Assembly (NCBI RefSeq): GCF_004684905.1
Contig: NZ_SRJC01000005.1
Span: 62,001-126,000, forward strand
Origin: Halobacillus salinus
GTDB taxonomy: Bacteria; Bacillota; Bacilli; Bacillales; Halobacillaceae
Direction of reading: 5' to 3'
Length of the DNA: 64,000 nucleotides
In this document: positions 52,533 to 61,913 of the stretch, in pieces
Layout: each line of letters begins with the position of its first letter
Numbering within the stretch: the first letter of the stretch is position 1
Translations under genes and position numbers: made by a program
The notes under the pieces: generated by a model
The model's input: the letters and a program-made list of their open reading frames with translations, nothing else
Databases searched by the model: none
Told to the model about the DNA's origin: nothing

Positions 52533-53009
52533 TTGCTGAACATAAAGATGTTGAAGCCGTACTACGTCAAGGAAGATAAACGCTTTATTCGAGTCGTGTT
52601 AGCCTACCAGTATTTTTCATTATTCATTGATCAAGAGTTGTATCAATTCGTCCCGATGGAGTCGAGAGAAATCATCGTAGACAGAAGCCGGAAACGTGTT
52701 CATAACGTATTTGATATTTTCGTTTTCCAACGAGAGAAGAAGATCGTGTACGTTTCGGTCGCCGACCTATTAGCCATTCCAGAATTCATCACTCATCTTG
52801 ATTCGATTGTGTCTCCTTACTATGACGACGATGAACAACTAGAAGGGCAGGAAAGTATGGAGGAAGCGAAGGAAATCATTGTACAGCTGGAGAAAGAGAA
52901 CTTGCGCCGCTTGATTGATCGCTCTATTGATGAGCAAGACCGTGAATCGTTCGAAGTGCTGACGAATCTATGGAATAACTTAAATAGACAACAGTCCTCG
53001 CATTCTTGA
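52533..53009 (+). CDS. IDEAL domain-containing protein
   Basis: A 158-residue acidic protein. The N-terminal part (about 1-95) is of YpiB/unknown type with KRVHNVFDIFVFQREKKIVYV. The C-terminal part has the IDEAL-like unit LRRLIDRSIDEQDRESFEVLTNLW (about 126-149). IDEAL domains occur in small Bacillales proteins, including a ComK repressor-binding context, but this member's role is unknown. The best start is TTG 52533 after AAAGGGTGGGCCAA; ATG 52548 is an alternative. A terminator follows at 53020. Confidence 0.75.
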   Translation: MLNIKMLKPYYVKEDKRFIRVVLAYQYFSLFIDQELYQFVPMESREIIVDRSRKRVHNVFDIFVFQREKKIVYVSVADLLAIPEFITHLDSIVSPYYDDDEQLEGQESMEEAKEIIVQLEKENLRRLIDRSIDEQDRESFEVLTNLWNNLNRQQSSHS

Positions 53010-53019
53010 TAGAAGAGCG

Positions 53020-53053
53020 AATCCCGTGGATATCATGCCATGGGATTTTTTTG
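53020..53053 (+). terminator. Terminator after the IDEAL gene
   Basis: AATCCCGTGG pairs with CCATGGGATT around an 8-nt loop, followed by TTTTTT. Confidence 0.88.
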
Positions 53054-53313
53054 TGCGTTTGCAAGTAGTTACTACCTATTAAGTTAATAATCTTTCATAA
53101 CTTGCAAAAAAAAGAGAGGTAAACTTTTAATAATTGTTGTATTTATGTATAAAATGTTGTATTTTGGAATTACGTATAGAAAATTCAGTCACTTTGATAG
53201 GTTTTGAAGTCGAATGGTAGTTTCTGGTTTACATACAAGAACAGTCACAAAGCTCTGACAGTTTGCGAATAAAGTGTTTAGAAGTCGATTGTTCCCGATT
53301 AGAAGGAGGAGCT

Positions 53314-53439
53314 ATGGAAGGCTTAAAAGAATTGCTGGAGAATATCATCAGCCAAACAGAGAATTCCGAGTTGAACACGTCCCAAGAAGTCATTAATGAA
53401 CTGATTACAAAACTAGATATGTCTCATGTCGAAAAATAA
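53314..53439 (+). CDS. 41-residue protein, possibly Spo0E-like
   Basis: MEGLKELLENIISQTENSEL followed by NTSQEVINELITKLDMSHVEK. The start ATG follows AAGGAGGAGCT, and the stop overlaps a clean terminator, so this is a real short gene. Two helices joined by a loop with SQEVINELITKLD recall the aspartyl-phosphate phosphatase Spo0E group (pattern SQEL.xxLI), but the match is weak and the first helix lacks typical residues. The 304-bp gap before it shows only AT-rich sequence. Confidence 0.6.
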   Translation: MEGLKELLENIISQTENSELNTSQEVINELITKLDMSHVEK

Positions 53440-53466
53440 GAGCCGTAGAAGGCTCTTATTTTTGTT
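53438..53466 (+). terminator. Terminator of the 41-residue gene
   Basis: AAGAGCC-N6-GGCTCTT followed by ATTTTTG. Overlaps the stop codon. Confidence 0.85.
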
Positions 53467-53625
53467 TAGTTTGAAATCATACCATTCAGATTAAAGAGAG
53501 ATAGATAAGGGAACTGGGTTAAATATCCTGTTTCAGCGCTTAAAATAAGTGTAATATCTATGTAAAACTAGCGCGTTTTGAAACGTGAATGTAACGAGGA
53601 TTAACATGCTACGCTGATACTCCTG

Positions 53626-53634
53626 TGATATAAT
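53626..53634 (+). promoter_or_regulatory. Extended -10 promoter of the polysaccharide cluster
   Basis: TGATATAAT, an extended -10 element with no good -35, 38 bases before the tagO-like start codon. TGTAAC about 40 bp further upstream could be an ECF-type -35, which is not certain. Confidence 0.5.
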
Positions 53635-53672
53635 GTAAGCCTATGAAACTTAAAAGTTGGTGAATAGATTTT

Positions 53673-54785
53673 ATGAATATAGGACTGAATATGACCCTCG
53701 GACTGGTGGTTTCTTTGATCGTCAGTTACGTGCTGGTCTTTCCCGTAATAAAACTTGCAAAAAAATGGCGGATGATGGACCATCCGGAAGAAAGAAAGAT
53801 TCATACACAGATTACACCGAGGATGGGCGGTTTGGCTATTTTCGGTGGTGTTGTAGCGGGTCTTATTGTTGTGAGGCCTGATATTCCGAATTTCATTTGG
53901 ATTGCAGTCGGTGGGGTAATCATCGTATTAACGGGTCTTTTAGATGACCGTTATCAAGTACGACCAATTATCAAATTGACTGGTCAGTTGATGGCAACGT
54001 TGATTCCGGTCATAGCAGGCGTGACAATCGACTTCGTCAGTATCCCGTTCATCGGAATCATTCAATTGAATGGGGTGCTAGGGTTCGTTGTAACAGTGCT
54101 ATGGATTATCGGTATTACGAATGCGATCAACTTGATAGACGGCCTGGACGGGCTGGCGACCGGTGTCACGACTATTTCCTTATTAAGTATCGCCGTGATG
54201 GCGTTGGCAATCGAACCGCAGATTGCGATCTTCTATCTATGTGTCATCTTGATCGGCAGTAACATCGGGTTCCTGTTCCATAACTTCAACCCGGCTAGTA
54301 TTTACATGGGGGATACAGGTTCGTTATTTTTAGGATACTCGATGGCAATGATATCAACAGTAGGACTGTTTAAGAATGTGACGCTATTCAGCTTCATCAT
54401 CCCCGTCATCGTTCTTGCGATTCCGTTGTTTGATACCTTGTTCTCGATCCTGCGCCGCATGATCAACAAACAGAAGATCATGATGCCGGACAACAAGCAC
54501 ATCCACTATCAAATCTTGAACGCTGGATTCAGCCATAGAGCGACTGTTCTGATCATTTACGGATTCAGTGCGTTGTTCGGGGTGTTAGCAATCTTGTTCT
54601 CCCTTACACCATTTATCGTCTCACTAGGGATTACAGTAGTTATTTTGATTCTTTTGCATTTGTTCGCAGAAATGACGGGTGTCGTTCAGAAAGGAAAACG
54701 ACCACTTATCGATATGGTCACCAAATCTCTACCATCTTCAGAGAAACGCAATAAAAAAGAAGAAAAGTCCAAACAAGAACAATAG
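53673..54785 (+). CDS. tagO: Undecaprenyl-phosphate GlcNAc-1-phosphate transferase (TagO/WecA type)
   Basis: A 370-residue, ten- to eleven-helix membrane enzyme that moves GlcNAc-1-phosphate from UDP-GlcNAc to undecaprenyl phosphate, the first step in wall teichoic acid and many polysaccharides. Family motifs are DHPEERKIHTQITPRMGG (about 36-53), GLLDDRYQV (about 88-96), ITNAINLIDGLDGLATG (about 148-164) and the HIH motif in DNKHIHYQI (about 271-279). The ATG has a weak AAAGTTGGTG site. It opens the surface polysaccharide cluster. It could prime wall teichoic acid as well as the cluster's own product. Confidence 0.93.
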   Translation: MNIGLNMTLGLVVSLIVSYVLVFPVIKLAKKWRMMDHPEERKIHTQITPRMGGLAIFGGVVAGLIVVRPDIPNFIWIAVGGVIIVLTGLLDDRYQVRPIIKLTGQLMATLIPVIAGVTIDFVSIPFIGIIQLNGVLGFVVTVLWIIGITNAINLIDGLDGLATGVTTISLLSIAVMALAIEPQIAIFYLCVILIGSNIGFLFHNFNPASIYMGDTGSLFLGYSMAMISTVGLFKNVTLFSFIIPVIVLAIPLFDTLFSILRRMINKQKIMMPDNKHIHYQILNAGFSHRATVLIIYGFSALFGVLAILFSLTPFIVSLGITVVILILLHLFAEMTGVVQKGKRPLIDMVTKSLPSSEKRNKKEEKSKQEQ

Positions 54786-54803
54786 GAAAGGATACGTTGA
54801 GTT

Positions 54804-55769
54804 ATGAAATCCAATGTACGCGACTGGGCAGAACAGAAGTCCAGAAAATATCCGATTCTCCATTCCGTCTATGACTGGGGGAAAGTGGCGAAGAACACCG
54901 TCACGTTATCCCACCCTGTCAATTCGAAGAAGGATCAGCACGACCCATTTTTCGTAATCGGTTCCGGACGTTCCGGGAATACACTTCTTCGTACGATGCT
55001 TACGAAAGACGATAGCATTGTTATTCCACCGGAGAGTTTCGTTTTAGGGGAAGTGATCCGCAAATTCAAAATGTATCGTTTCATGGAATGGGAAGACTTG
55101 TGCGGCGTGTTCTGCTCGGTATTTGAGAGACACCATGGCTTCTCGATGTGGGGCATCGATTTGCAGCCCTTCTATCAGAAGGCGATCCGTCTGCCTGCTG
55201 AAGAGCGGAATTTGGAAACATTGTTGAACTTGTTCTATATGCACTATGCATCAGTGAAAAAGCCTGAAGCTACACGCTGGGGTGACAAAACACCGATCAA
55301 CACATTCTCTCTCGGACCAATCAATCAAGTCTATAAACAGAGTCAGTTCATCCATATCATCCGTGATGGACGGGATGTCGTGAATTCCTATGTGAACGCT
55401 GGGCTCTACGACGACGTCGATAAAGCGGCTAGAAGATGGAATTTGAGTATCGATATCGCACGTAACTTCGGTCGAAAAGTAGGCCATGAGCGATACCATG
55501 AAGTGCACTACGAAGACCTGGTTCGCTATCCAGAGCGTGAAATGAGGCAAATCTGTTCATTCCTTGGCTTGGAGTTTAAAGAGGATATGCTTGATAACAA
55601 CAAGGGCCTCGACCAACTGGGAGATGCCGACCAAGCTCACCATACCAACCTGCATAAACCGATCAACGACAGTTCCATCGGTAAATGGAAACGTCAAATG
55701 TCGGAGCCAGACCAGGTGAAGGTGCAGGAACTGTGCTCGACAAGACTGCAGCAATTGCAATATCAATGA
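54804..55769 (+). CDS. PAPS-dependent sulfotransferase
   Basis: A 321-residue sulfotransferase of the P-loop-like fold. The 5'-phosphosulfate loop is IGSGRSGNTLLRTML (about 52-66) and the 3'-phosphate-binding segment is HIIRDGRDVVNSYV (about 184-197). LVRYPEREMRQICSFLGLEF (about 233-252) is the typical C-terminal family block. It transfers sulfate from PAPS to a hydroxyl or amino group of a carbohydrate or lipid. It has no signal peptide or membrane span, so it acts in the cytosol on a lipid-linked or nucleotide-linked precursor. It lies 18 bases after tagO in the same operon. Together with ATP sulfurylase at 61.9 kb this suggests a sulfated glycan. Confidence 0.87.
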   Translation: MKSNVRDWAEQKSRKYPILHSVYDWGKVAKNTVTLSHPVNSKKDQHDPFFVIGSGRSGNTLLRTMLTKDDSIVIPPESFVLGEVIRKFKMYRFMEWEDLCGVFCSVFERHHGFSMWGIDLQPFYQKAIRLPAEERNLETLLNLFYMHYASVKKPEATRWGDKTPINTFSLGPINQVYKQSQFIHIIRDGRDVVNSYVNAGLYDDVDKAARRWNLSIDIARNFGRKVGHERYHEVHYEDLVRYPEREMRQICSFLGLEFKEDMLDNNKGLDQLGDADQAHHTNLHKPINDSSIGKWKRQMSEPDQVKVQELCSTRLQQLQYQ

Positions 55770-55818
55770 TAAGCTATCAACCTAAACATCATCAGCAAGA
55801 TGTAAGCGAGGATTATGC

Positions 55819-57324
55819 ATGAAGAGAAATCTAGGAATTGCCAGTATTCTTTTTCTACTAGCGACATTAGTATTGAAAGTATCAGGACTGGGCCGGGACG
55901 TCGTCTTGGCCTATTACTTCGGGGACGGTGAAGCAGCAGGTGCTTTCCTGGCTGCTTTCACAATTCCGAACATGCTTTTTTTGTTTTTCAGCATCGGAAT
56001 GAAGAACTCCTTTGTGCCGAGCTACATAGAAGCTGAGCAACAGGGACAGGGACGCCACCATATGAACCAAGTTTTCACTGGGACGTTCTGGATCAGCCTG
56101 TTGATTACGATTCTCGGCGCAGGGACTGCCGGTGTTGTTATTCCGCTTCTTTACCCTGAGTTCAGTCCGGAAACAGAACAAATTGCTGTCATAACGACAG
56201 TCATCTTCTTCATTTCTGTTCTGTTTGTCGCGTTGAACTCCGTTCTCGAGGCGTATTTCGATTCGCAGAAGCGGTTTGCGCTTGCTGTGTTGACGCAAGT
56301 CATCGTCGTCGCTTTCTCCGTATTAGGACCTGTGTTTTTCGCAGAGGAACTGGGCGTCTATTCGATGGCGTACGGCTATTTAATCGGTGCGATATTATCG
56401 CTATTAGTGAAAGTGTTCCTGCTTTGGAGCCGCCAGTTCCCGCGTCTGAAAGCACGACTCGATTTCAAAGAAGTGAAAGACTTCTATATCGTCTTTGTAC
56501 CAGTCGCGCTCACTGTAGCGGTAGGGCAGATCAACTTGACGGTTGATAATGTCTTCGCTGGCTACTTCGGGGCAGGCACGATCAGTTATATCAACTATGC
56601 CCGCCACCTCGTCCAGTTCCCACAGGCGATGATCGGCATGACAATCGGAATGATCATCTTCCCGTTATTGTCGAAAGCGGCAGCGGACGGTAGCCAGAAA
56701 CTGTTCAAAAGAGGCATCGAACAAGGAATGAACACGATGTTCTTTATCTTGGCACCTGCACTGTCAGGCATGATGTTCTTGATGCCTGAAATAGTGGAAG
56801 TGCTGTTCGAACGCGGACAATTCAGCGGGGAAGCATCCGAAGCGACAACTTATGTTGCGTATTACTATGCAGGATCCGTATTCTTTTTCAGTCTTCATAA
56901 CGTCATCAACAAAGGATTCTACTCGCTTAAGAAAGGCCATCTCATCCTGGTGATCGGCGGAGTCGCTATCGTGTTGAACGCTGTATTCAACTATGTGTTC
57001 ACCCAGTGGATGGGGTACCTTGGTATTCCGCTTGCTTCCTCAGTCATGGGAGGCGTTTATGTAGGAGGTTCTTTCCTACTGTTACTGAGGCTGATCGGCG
57101 GGCTTAATCTGAAGTTCATCGCGGTCGAGTACGGTAAAATCCTCGTCGCAACCGGAGCCATGGTGGCAGGTCTCCTATTGCTGGGGCCATTGTTCAGTTC
57201 CTGGGCACCGTTGTTGTTCATCGTTGTCATCAGCTTGATCGGTGCCATCATCTACACAGTAGTCATCCTTGCCCTAAGGACACATACTACAACAGTGATA
57301 ATTGATAAATTCAGAGGGAGATAG
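55819..57324 (+). CDS. MurJ/MviN-like lipid-linked oligosaccharide flippase
   Basis: A 501-residue protein with fourteen predicted helices, of the MOP superfamily. It has MurJ-type marks: VSGLGRDVVLAYYFG (about 21-35), PNMLFLFFSIGMKNSFVPSY (about 51-70), RHLVQFPQAMIGMTIG (about 255-270), and VLFERGQFSGEAS (about 328-340). In this context it more probably moves the lipid-linked polysaccharide repeat across the membrane (Wzx role) than lipid II. Which of the two applies cannot be settled here. Confidence 0.88.
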   Translation: MKRNLGIASILFLLATLVLKVSGLGRDVVLAYYFGDGEAAGAFLAAFTIPNMLFLFFSIGMKNSFVPSYIEAEQQGQGRHHMNQVFTGTFWISLLITILGAGTAGVVIPLLYPEFSPETEQIAVITTVIFFISVLFVALNSVLEAYFDSQKRFALAVLTQVIVVAFSVLGPVFFAEELGVYSMAYGYLIGAILSLLVKVFLLWSRQFPRLKARLDFKEVKDFYIVFVPVALTVAVGQINLTVDNVFAGYFGAGTISYINYARHLVQFPQAMIGMTIGMIIFPLLSKAAADGSQKLFKRGIEQGMNTMFFILAPALSGMMFLMPEIVEVLFERGQFSGEASEATTYVAYYYAGSVFFFSLHNVINKGFYSLKKGHLILVIGGVAIVLNAVFNYVFTQWMGYLGIPLASSVMGGVYVGGSFLLLLRLIGGLNLKFIAVEYGKILVATGAMVAGLLLLGPLFSSWAPLLFIVVISLIGAIIYTVVILALRTHTTTVIIDKFRGR

Positions 57325-57378
57325 AATCTGTCTTCCTCTTACCCGAAATATGATTATAGAAAAGGTAAGGTGAGCAAC

Positions 57379-58836
57379 GTGTCGCTTAGCAACAAAGAGT
57401 ATCTATTTATCCCGTTATCCATCCTCGCCCTTGTCATTGGAGCGGCATTCGACAATCAAATCGTCGGACTGGCTATTACGTTGGGCTTTGGTCTGTTTGC
57501 TTTATGGAATACCAAAGCAGCGCTGGCCTTTTTGTTTCTGTATTTCCCTGTACGGAATTTCCTCATAGAGTTTAACCCGGCTTTAAAAGGGATAGGGGAT
57601 ATTATCATCCTGTTTTCTCTATTGAAAGTGTTTTATTGGTACCGTAAAGATTGGAAGTCGCTATTCAAGTTCGAATGGTTCGAATATGCTTATTTCGGAT
57701 TTCTTGCAATCGGTGCAGTCGTTGCGTTCTTCAATGACGTATCGATCACAGCGATTATCTTTCAAATTAGAGCATTCGTCTTATTCTATCTGCTTTACTA
57801 TATTGTGAAACGAATCAAGGTTTCTCAGGAGGATATCAAGCGTGCCGCATGGCTTGTGTTAATCACATCGATCGCCATCGTCATTCAAGGACTAGTCGAA
57901 AAGCTTTCCTTGAGAACCTTGTTCCTTCCTCAATCATGGGTTGATTTAGGGCTTTCGCCGAAGAACGCAGGACGCATCTATGGCTTGGTTGGAAACCCCA
58001 ACATGTTGGCCGTTTATTTATCCTTTAGCTACCTTGCTATTGTGCACTTGAAAGACCAAATACTCGGTTCCCGTTACATGAAGATTTTCTTGAATATTAC
58101 CCTTGTTGCCATTATGGGTGTATGGTTCCTGACGTATTCACGAGGAACATACATCGCTCTCGGAGTAGCGATGGTTGTCTATTTGATCATGACGAGAAAT
58201 TGGCAGCGGTTCGTGCACTGGGCAGTCGTTCTCGTAGCTGGAATCGTCTTAATCGGACTTCCGACGAATATGATCACGGCGTATGTGGAAGGGTCGAACT
58301 TCGGAACAGAACAGAAGCAAAAGCGTCAAATTGAAGGATCGAACGAATCCTTGGGTGATCGTTTGCGCGGAACGTTTGATGAAGAAGAATTGGAGTCGAG
58401 CCGGGCGTTAGGTCGATTGTATATCGTCAACAAAGGCTTTGATATTTATCAGGACCATCCGATTGTGGGTACTGGATTTGCAACATTTGGAGATTCTGCG
58501 ACCCTCTCATATGGTTCACCGATTTACGAAGACTATGAAATCGAACGCCGTTTCTATTCGGATAACCAGTACATCCAGATTATCGTACAAACTGGTGCCA
58601 TCGGGGTTCTATTATTTGCTGTATATTTGCTGCACATGCTTTACAGAACGGCAAAGGAACACAAGAACAACAGTCACTTCTCTTCCGTCATGGTCAGTGT
58701 GCTGCTCGGGGCGTTTGCTGCTGGGATGGTGTATAACATTTGGGAGATGGACGTCTTCACCCTGTTCTTCTTCCCGATGCTCGCCTTTCTGTTACATGCA
58801 CGTACGCTCCACAGTCTGAAAACTGAAGGATATTAG
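57379..58836 (+). CDS. O-antigen ligase/Wzy-like polysaccharide polymerase
   Basis: A 485-residue protein with ten to twelve helices and a large extracytoplasmic loop (about 315-370) carrying VGTGFATFGD shortly after. This is the WaaL/Wzy topology. FLTYSRGTYIALGVAMV (about 256-272) is a typical family block. It would join repeat units outside the membrane. The start is GTG 57379, seven bases after AAGGTGAG; a GTG three codons earlier is possible. Confidence 0.87.
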   Translation: MSLSNKEYLFIPLSILALVIGAAFDNQIVGLAITLGFGLFALWNTKAALAFLFLYFPVRNFLIEFNPALKGIGDIIILFSLLKVFYWYRKDWKSLFKFEWFEYAYFGFLAIGAVVAFFNDVSITAIIFQIRAFVLFYLLYYIVKRIKVSQEDIKRAAWLVLITSIAIVIQGLVEKLSLRTLFLPQSWVDLGLSPKNAGRIYGLVGNPNMLAVYLSFSYLAIVHLKDQILGSRYMKIFLNITLVAIMGVWFLTYSRGTYIALGVAMVVYLIMTRNWQRFVHWAVVLVAGIVLIGLPTNMITAYVEGSNFGTEQKQKRQIEGSNESLGDRLRGTFDEEELESSRALGRLYIVNKGFDIYQDHPIVGTGFATFGDSATLSYGSPIYEDYEIERRFYSDNQYIQIIVQTGAIGVLLFAVYLLHMLYRTAKEHKNNSHFSSVMVSVLLGAFAAGMVYNIWEMDVFTLFFFPMLAFLLHARTLHSLKTEGY

Positions 58837-58846
58837 GGGAGATTAT

Positions 58847-59929
58847 ATGAGTACTAAACGCATTTGTGTCATTACGAATATGTATCCCGGTCCATTAAGC
58901 AAGACATTCGGCGTTTTTGTCCACAATCAAGTGGCTTCACTGCGGGAAAATGGGCATCAAGTCGATGTTGTAGCTATAAATGACCCAAGAATGGGGAAGA
59001 AGTATGTCATAAGAAAGTATCTCTCATGGCTGCTTCAATTCCTGTTCACTTTCCTATTTAGACGAGGTAAGTACGACGTCATCCATGCGCACTATGTGTT
59101 CCCGAGCGGCATGCTCGCTAGATTGATGAAGAAGTTTTCGAAAGCGAAACTCATCGTCACGGCGCATGGCGGGGACATCGACAGGATGGCCAGAAAGAAT
59201 GCGTTTATTTTTAACCAGACGAAGCGAGCCTTACAGGAAGCGGATGGTGTTGTGGCTGTCGGGGAACGATTAAAGCAAGACATAGTAGCAGATTTCCGTG
59301 TTAAGGAAGATAAAGTTGAAGTCATGAGCATGGGCGTGAACAGAGAGGTCTTTAAGCCTGTGCCAAAGCAGCAGGCGAAGCAGGATTTGAACCTTGATCA
59401 AGAAGATTTCCACATTCTCTATGTCGGAAACATTATCAGGGCGAAGGGGATTGCTGAATTGCTGGAAGCATATAAAGGTCTTTCTTCTGAAAAGGTTCAG
59501 CTTCATCTGATTGGTGAAGTGAAGGAACCAGCTTTCAAAGAGGAACTAGTGGAGACAGTCGAACGTGATGAAATCAAGGGCGTTCACTTCCGCGACTCTG
59601 TACCTCAGAAGCAACTGTCCAGATGGATGTCAGCAGCCGATTTGTTCGTCCTCCCGTCTCATATGGAAGGACTTGGACTGGTAGCTCTCGAAGCGATGGC
59701 TTGCCATACACCGGTTGTCGGAACCGACGTAGGTGGTCTATCGGTCGTCTTGGCTGATCAAGCGGGTGAACTAGTACCGCCTAAGGATCCTGAGGCGCTT
59801 AAGAATGGTATAATGAACGTGATGCAGAACGAAAAACAACGTAAACTTTATGTGGAGAATGGCGAGGCGGTTGCGTCTCAACATGATCACAAACACTTAC
59901 TGAAACGTTTGGAAATGTTATACGAGTAG
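58847..59929 (+). CDS. Glycosyltransferase family 4
   Basis: A 360-residue GT-B enzyme. The N-terminal domain has GVFVHNQVASLRENGHQVDV and the acceptor-side HAHYVFPSGMLAR and TAHGGDID. The C-terminal domain has ILYVGNIIRAKGIAELL (about 189-205) and the E-x7-E motif in EGLGLVALEAMA (about 275-286). It adds a sugar from an NDP donor to the growing lipid-linked unit. It lies 10 bases after the polymerase gene. Confidence 0.9.
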   Translation: MSTKRICVITNMYPGPLSKTFGVFVHNQVASLRENGHQVDVVAINDPRMGKKYVIRKYLSWLLQFLFTFLFRRGKYDVIHAHYVFPSGMLARLMKKFSKAKLIVTAHGGDIDRMARKNAFIFNQTKRALQEADGVVAVGERLKQDIVADFRVKEDKVEVMSMGVNREVFKPVPKQQAKQDLNLDQEDFHILYVGNIIRAKGIAELLEAYKGLSSEKVQLHLIGEVKEPAFKEELVETVERDEIKGVHFRDSVPQKQLSRWMSAADLFVLPSHMEGLGLVALEAMACHTPVVGTDVGGLSVVLADQAGELVPPKDPEALKNGIMNVMQNEKQRKLYVENGEAVASQHDHKHLLKRLEMLYE

Positions 59930-59945
59930 ATTGGAGTGACAGATT

Positions 59946-60419
59946 GTGAAAAAAGATAAAAAACTCATGTTGATTTCCTCAGTCGGGGGTCATTTAACGC
60001 AACTTCTCCAATTAAAGCCTCTCTTTTCGAAATATGAGTATCATCTTGTCACTGAGAAAACGGAAATAACTAAAGAAATGAAACACGATCACCCGGTCTC
60101 CTTCTTGACGTATGGAGCCCGGAACTATCCAATTAAATACATTTTTAAATTCTCTTTCAATATTATCAAATCCCTTTTTCTATTCTTGAAACATCGTCCG
60201 GATGTCATTATTACGACTGGCGCCCACACGGCCGTGCCAATGTGCTACATCGCTAAGTTGTTCCGGAAAAAGGTGATTTACATTGAAAGCTTTGCAAAAA
60301 CATCGTCACCGAACCTTTCTGGTAAACTGATTTATCCCATTGCAGACTTGTTCGTCGTGCAATGGGAGTCGATGAAGAAAGTCTATCCGAAAGCCGTGAA
60401 TGGAGGGTCGATCTATTGA
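59946..60419 (+). CDS. PssD/Alg14-like glycosyltransferase membrane subunit
   Basis: A 157-residue protein starting at GTG 59946 after TTGGAGTGACAGATT. It begins with LMLISSVGGHLTQLLQL and contains PDVIITTGAHTAVPMCYIAK and KVIYIESFAKTSSPN, the Alg14/PssD/Cps14F pattern. It anchors the catalytic Alg13-like partner to the membrane. Its stop overlaps the TTG start of that partner. Confidence 0.9.
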   Translation: MKKDKKLMLISSVGGHLTQLLQLKPLFSKYEYHLVTEKTEITKEMKHDHPVSFLTYGARNYPIKYIFKFSFNIIKSLFLFLKHRPDVIITTGAHTAVPMCYIAKLFRKKVIYIESFAKTSSPNLSGKLIYPIADLFVVQWESMKKVYPKAVNGGSIY

Positions 60420-60895
60420 TACTAGTCGTACTTGGTACACATGAACTCCCTTTTTACAGGTTGCTTGAAGAAGTTGAATCTCTGAAAAAATCAGGTGTCA
60501 TCAAAGACGAAATCATCGTTCAGAACGGAAACACGGATTATTCTTCTGACGTGATGGAGATGCGTCCGTTCATGTCCTATCCGGAAATGGACAAGCTGTT
60601 CGAAGAGGCGTCGCTGGTCATTACGCATGCCGGCACAGGATCTGTCACGACGGCCCTCAAGAAAGGGAAGAAAGTCATTGCCGTTTCCCGTCTGAAAAAA
60701 TACGGGGAACACAATGATGACCACCAGCTTCAACTTGTCGATGTCTTTGAAGAGAAGGGGCACATCTTGAGTTGGGGAGAAGGTAAAAGTTTGAAAGATG
60801 CTATCGAAGCAGTAGAAGACTTCGAGCCGGAGCCATTTGTTTCCGGAAAACAGCAAATGATCGACATGCTGGAAGATTATATCGATAATCTTTAA
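60416..60895 (+). CDS. PssE/Alg13-like glycosyltransferase catalytic subunit
   Basis: A 159-residue GT28 C-terminal-type protein: MILVVLGTHELPFYRLLEEV at the start, FMSYPEMDKLFEEASLVITH and AGTGSVTTALKKGKKVIAVSR (about 79-99). The start TTG 60416 overlaps the stop of the preceding gene and is eight bases after GGAGGGTCG. With its partner it forms a two-part transferase, often adding galactose or glucuronic acid in streptococcal capsules; the donor here is unknown. Confidence 0.9.
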   Translation: MILVVLGTHELPFYRLLEEVESLKKSGVIKDEIIVQNGNTDYSSDVMEMRPFMSYPEMDKLFEEASLVITHAGTGSVTTALKKGKKVIAVSRLKKYGEHNDDHQLQLVDVFEEKGHILSWGEGKSLKDAIEAVEDFEPEPFVSGKQQMIDMLEDYIDNL

Positions 60896-60919
60896 TTCTC
60901 TTGGAAAGGAAGTGCCGAT

Positions 60920-61792
60920 GTGAAAGTAAAAAAAGCTATTATTCCAGCGGCAGGCCTCGGAACCCGTTTCTTACCAGCTACGAAAGCCCAGCCGAAAGAA
61001 ATGCTGCCCGTTGTGGATAAACCGACAATCCAATACATTGTAGAAGAAGCAGTTGAATCCGGAATTGAGGACATTATGATTATTTCCGGCCGTGGAAAGA
61101 GAGCGATTGAAGACCATTTCGATAAATCGTATGAACTTGAAGAGAAGCTTGCTCAGAAAGAAAAGTATGACCGTTTGGAAGAAGTCAAGTACATATCTGA
61201 CTTGGCCAACATCCACTACGTCAGACAGAAGGAACAGCTTGGTCTGGGACATGCGATTCTATGTGCGAGACAGTTCATCGGCAACGAACCGTTTGCCATT
61301 CTGTTAGGCGATGACATCGTTTATTCTGATGAACCGTGCTTGAAGCAATTAATCAACGTGTTCGACGAAGAACAGTGCTCGGTTGTTGGCGTTCAGACGG
61401 TACCTGATGAGAAGGTGCCGAGCTATGGTATCGTTTCTCCTAAGGGATACGCTGAAGGTGGTTCGACAGAAGTAGAAGACTTAGTCGAGAAGCCTGATTT
61501 AGAAGATGCGCCATCTAACCTGGCGATCATGGGACGCTACGTATTGACCCCTGAAATCTTTGATATCCTCGAGTCTCTTCCACCTGGAGCAGGGAATGAG
61601 ATTCAATTGACGGATGCAATCAAAGAGTTGCTGCACAATCAGAAAGTTCTTGCCCACGAATTCCAAGGGCATCGCTATGATATCGGGAACAAGCTAGGAT
61701 TGATTGACGCTACGCTCGATTTTGCACTCCGTAGAGATGATCTTCGAGAAGAAGTTCTGCGTTTGCTAAGCGATAAACTGGAAAGAGCCTAA
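60920..61792 (+). CDS. galU: UTP-glucose-1-phosphate uridylyltransferase
   Basis: A 290-residue nucleotidyltransferase making UDP-glucose from UTP and glucose-1-phosphate. It has [20 protein letters not shown] (about 10-29), [10 protein letters not shown] (about 108-117), [10 protein letters not shown] (about 128-137), [20 protein letters not shown] and a C-terminal [15 protein letters not shown]. The start is GTG 60920 after GGAAAGGAAGTGCCGAT. It supplies UDP-glucose to the cluster and links it to the phosphoglucomutase at 50.3 kb. No terminator separates it from sat. Confidence 0.94.
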   Translation: MKVKKAIIPAAGLGTRFLPATKAQPKEMLPVVDKPTIQYIVEEAVESGIEDIMIISGRGKRAIEDHFDKSYELEEKLAQKEKYDRLEEVKYISDLANIHYVRQKEQLGLGHAILCARQFIGNEPFAILLGDDIVYSDEPCLKQLINVFDEEQCSVVGVQTVPDEKVPSYGIVSPKGYAEGGSTEVEDLVEKPDLEDAPSNLAIMGRYVLTPEIFDILESLPPGAGNEIQLTDAIKELLHNQKVLAHEFQGHRYDIGNKLGLIDATLDFALRRDDLREEVLRLLSDKLERA

Positions 61793-61913
61793 ATTTCCCT
61801 TTTACGCTGTAAAGCAAGTCAACAAGTGTTACAATGACCTCAAGAATCCTTGTGGGATCTAGATATAATATTTACTCAAAATAGAAAACATAATGTAATG
61901 GAGGTTCTATCGT

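Noticed and set aside
55819-57324. Calling the flippase as the essential lipid II flippase MurJ
   Set aside because: Sequence motifs fit MurJ, but the location between a sulfotransferase and a Wzy-like polymerase favours a polysaccharide role. I kept the neutral MurJ-like name.
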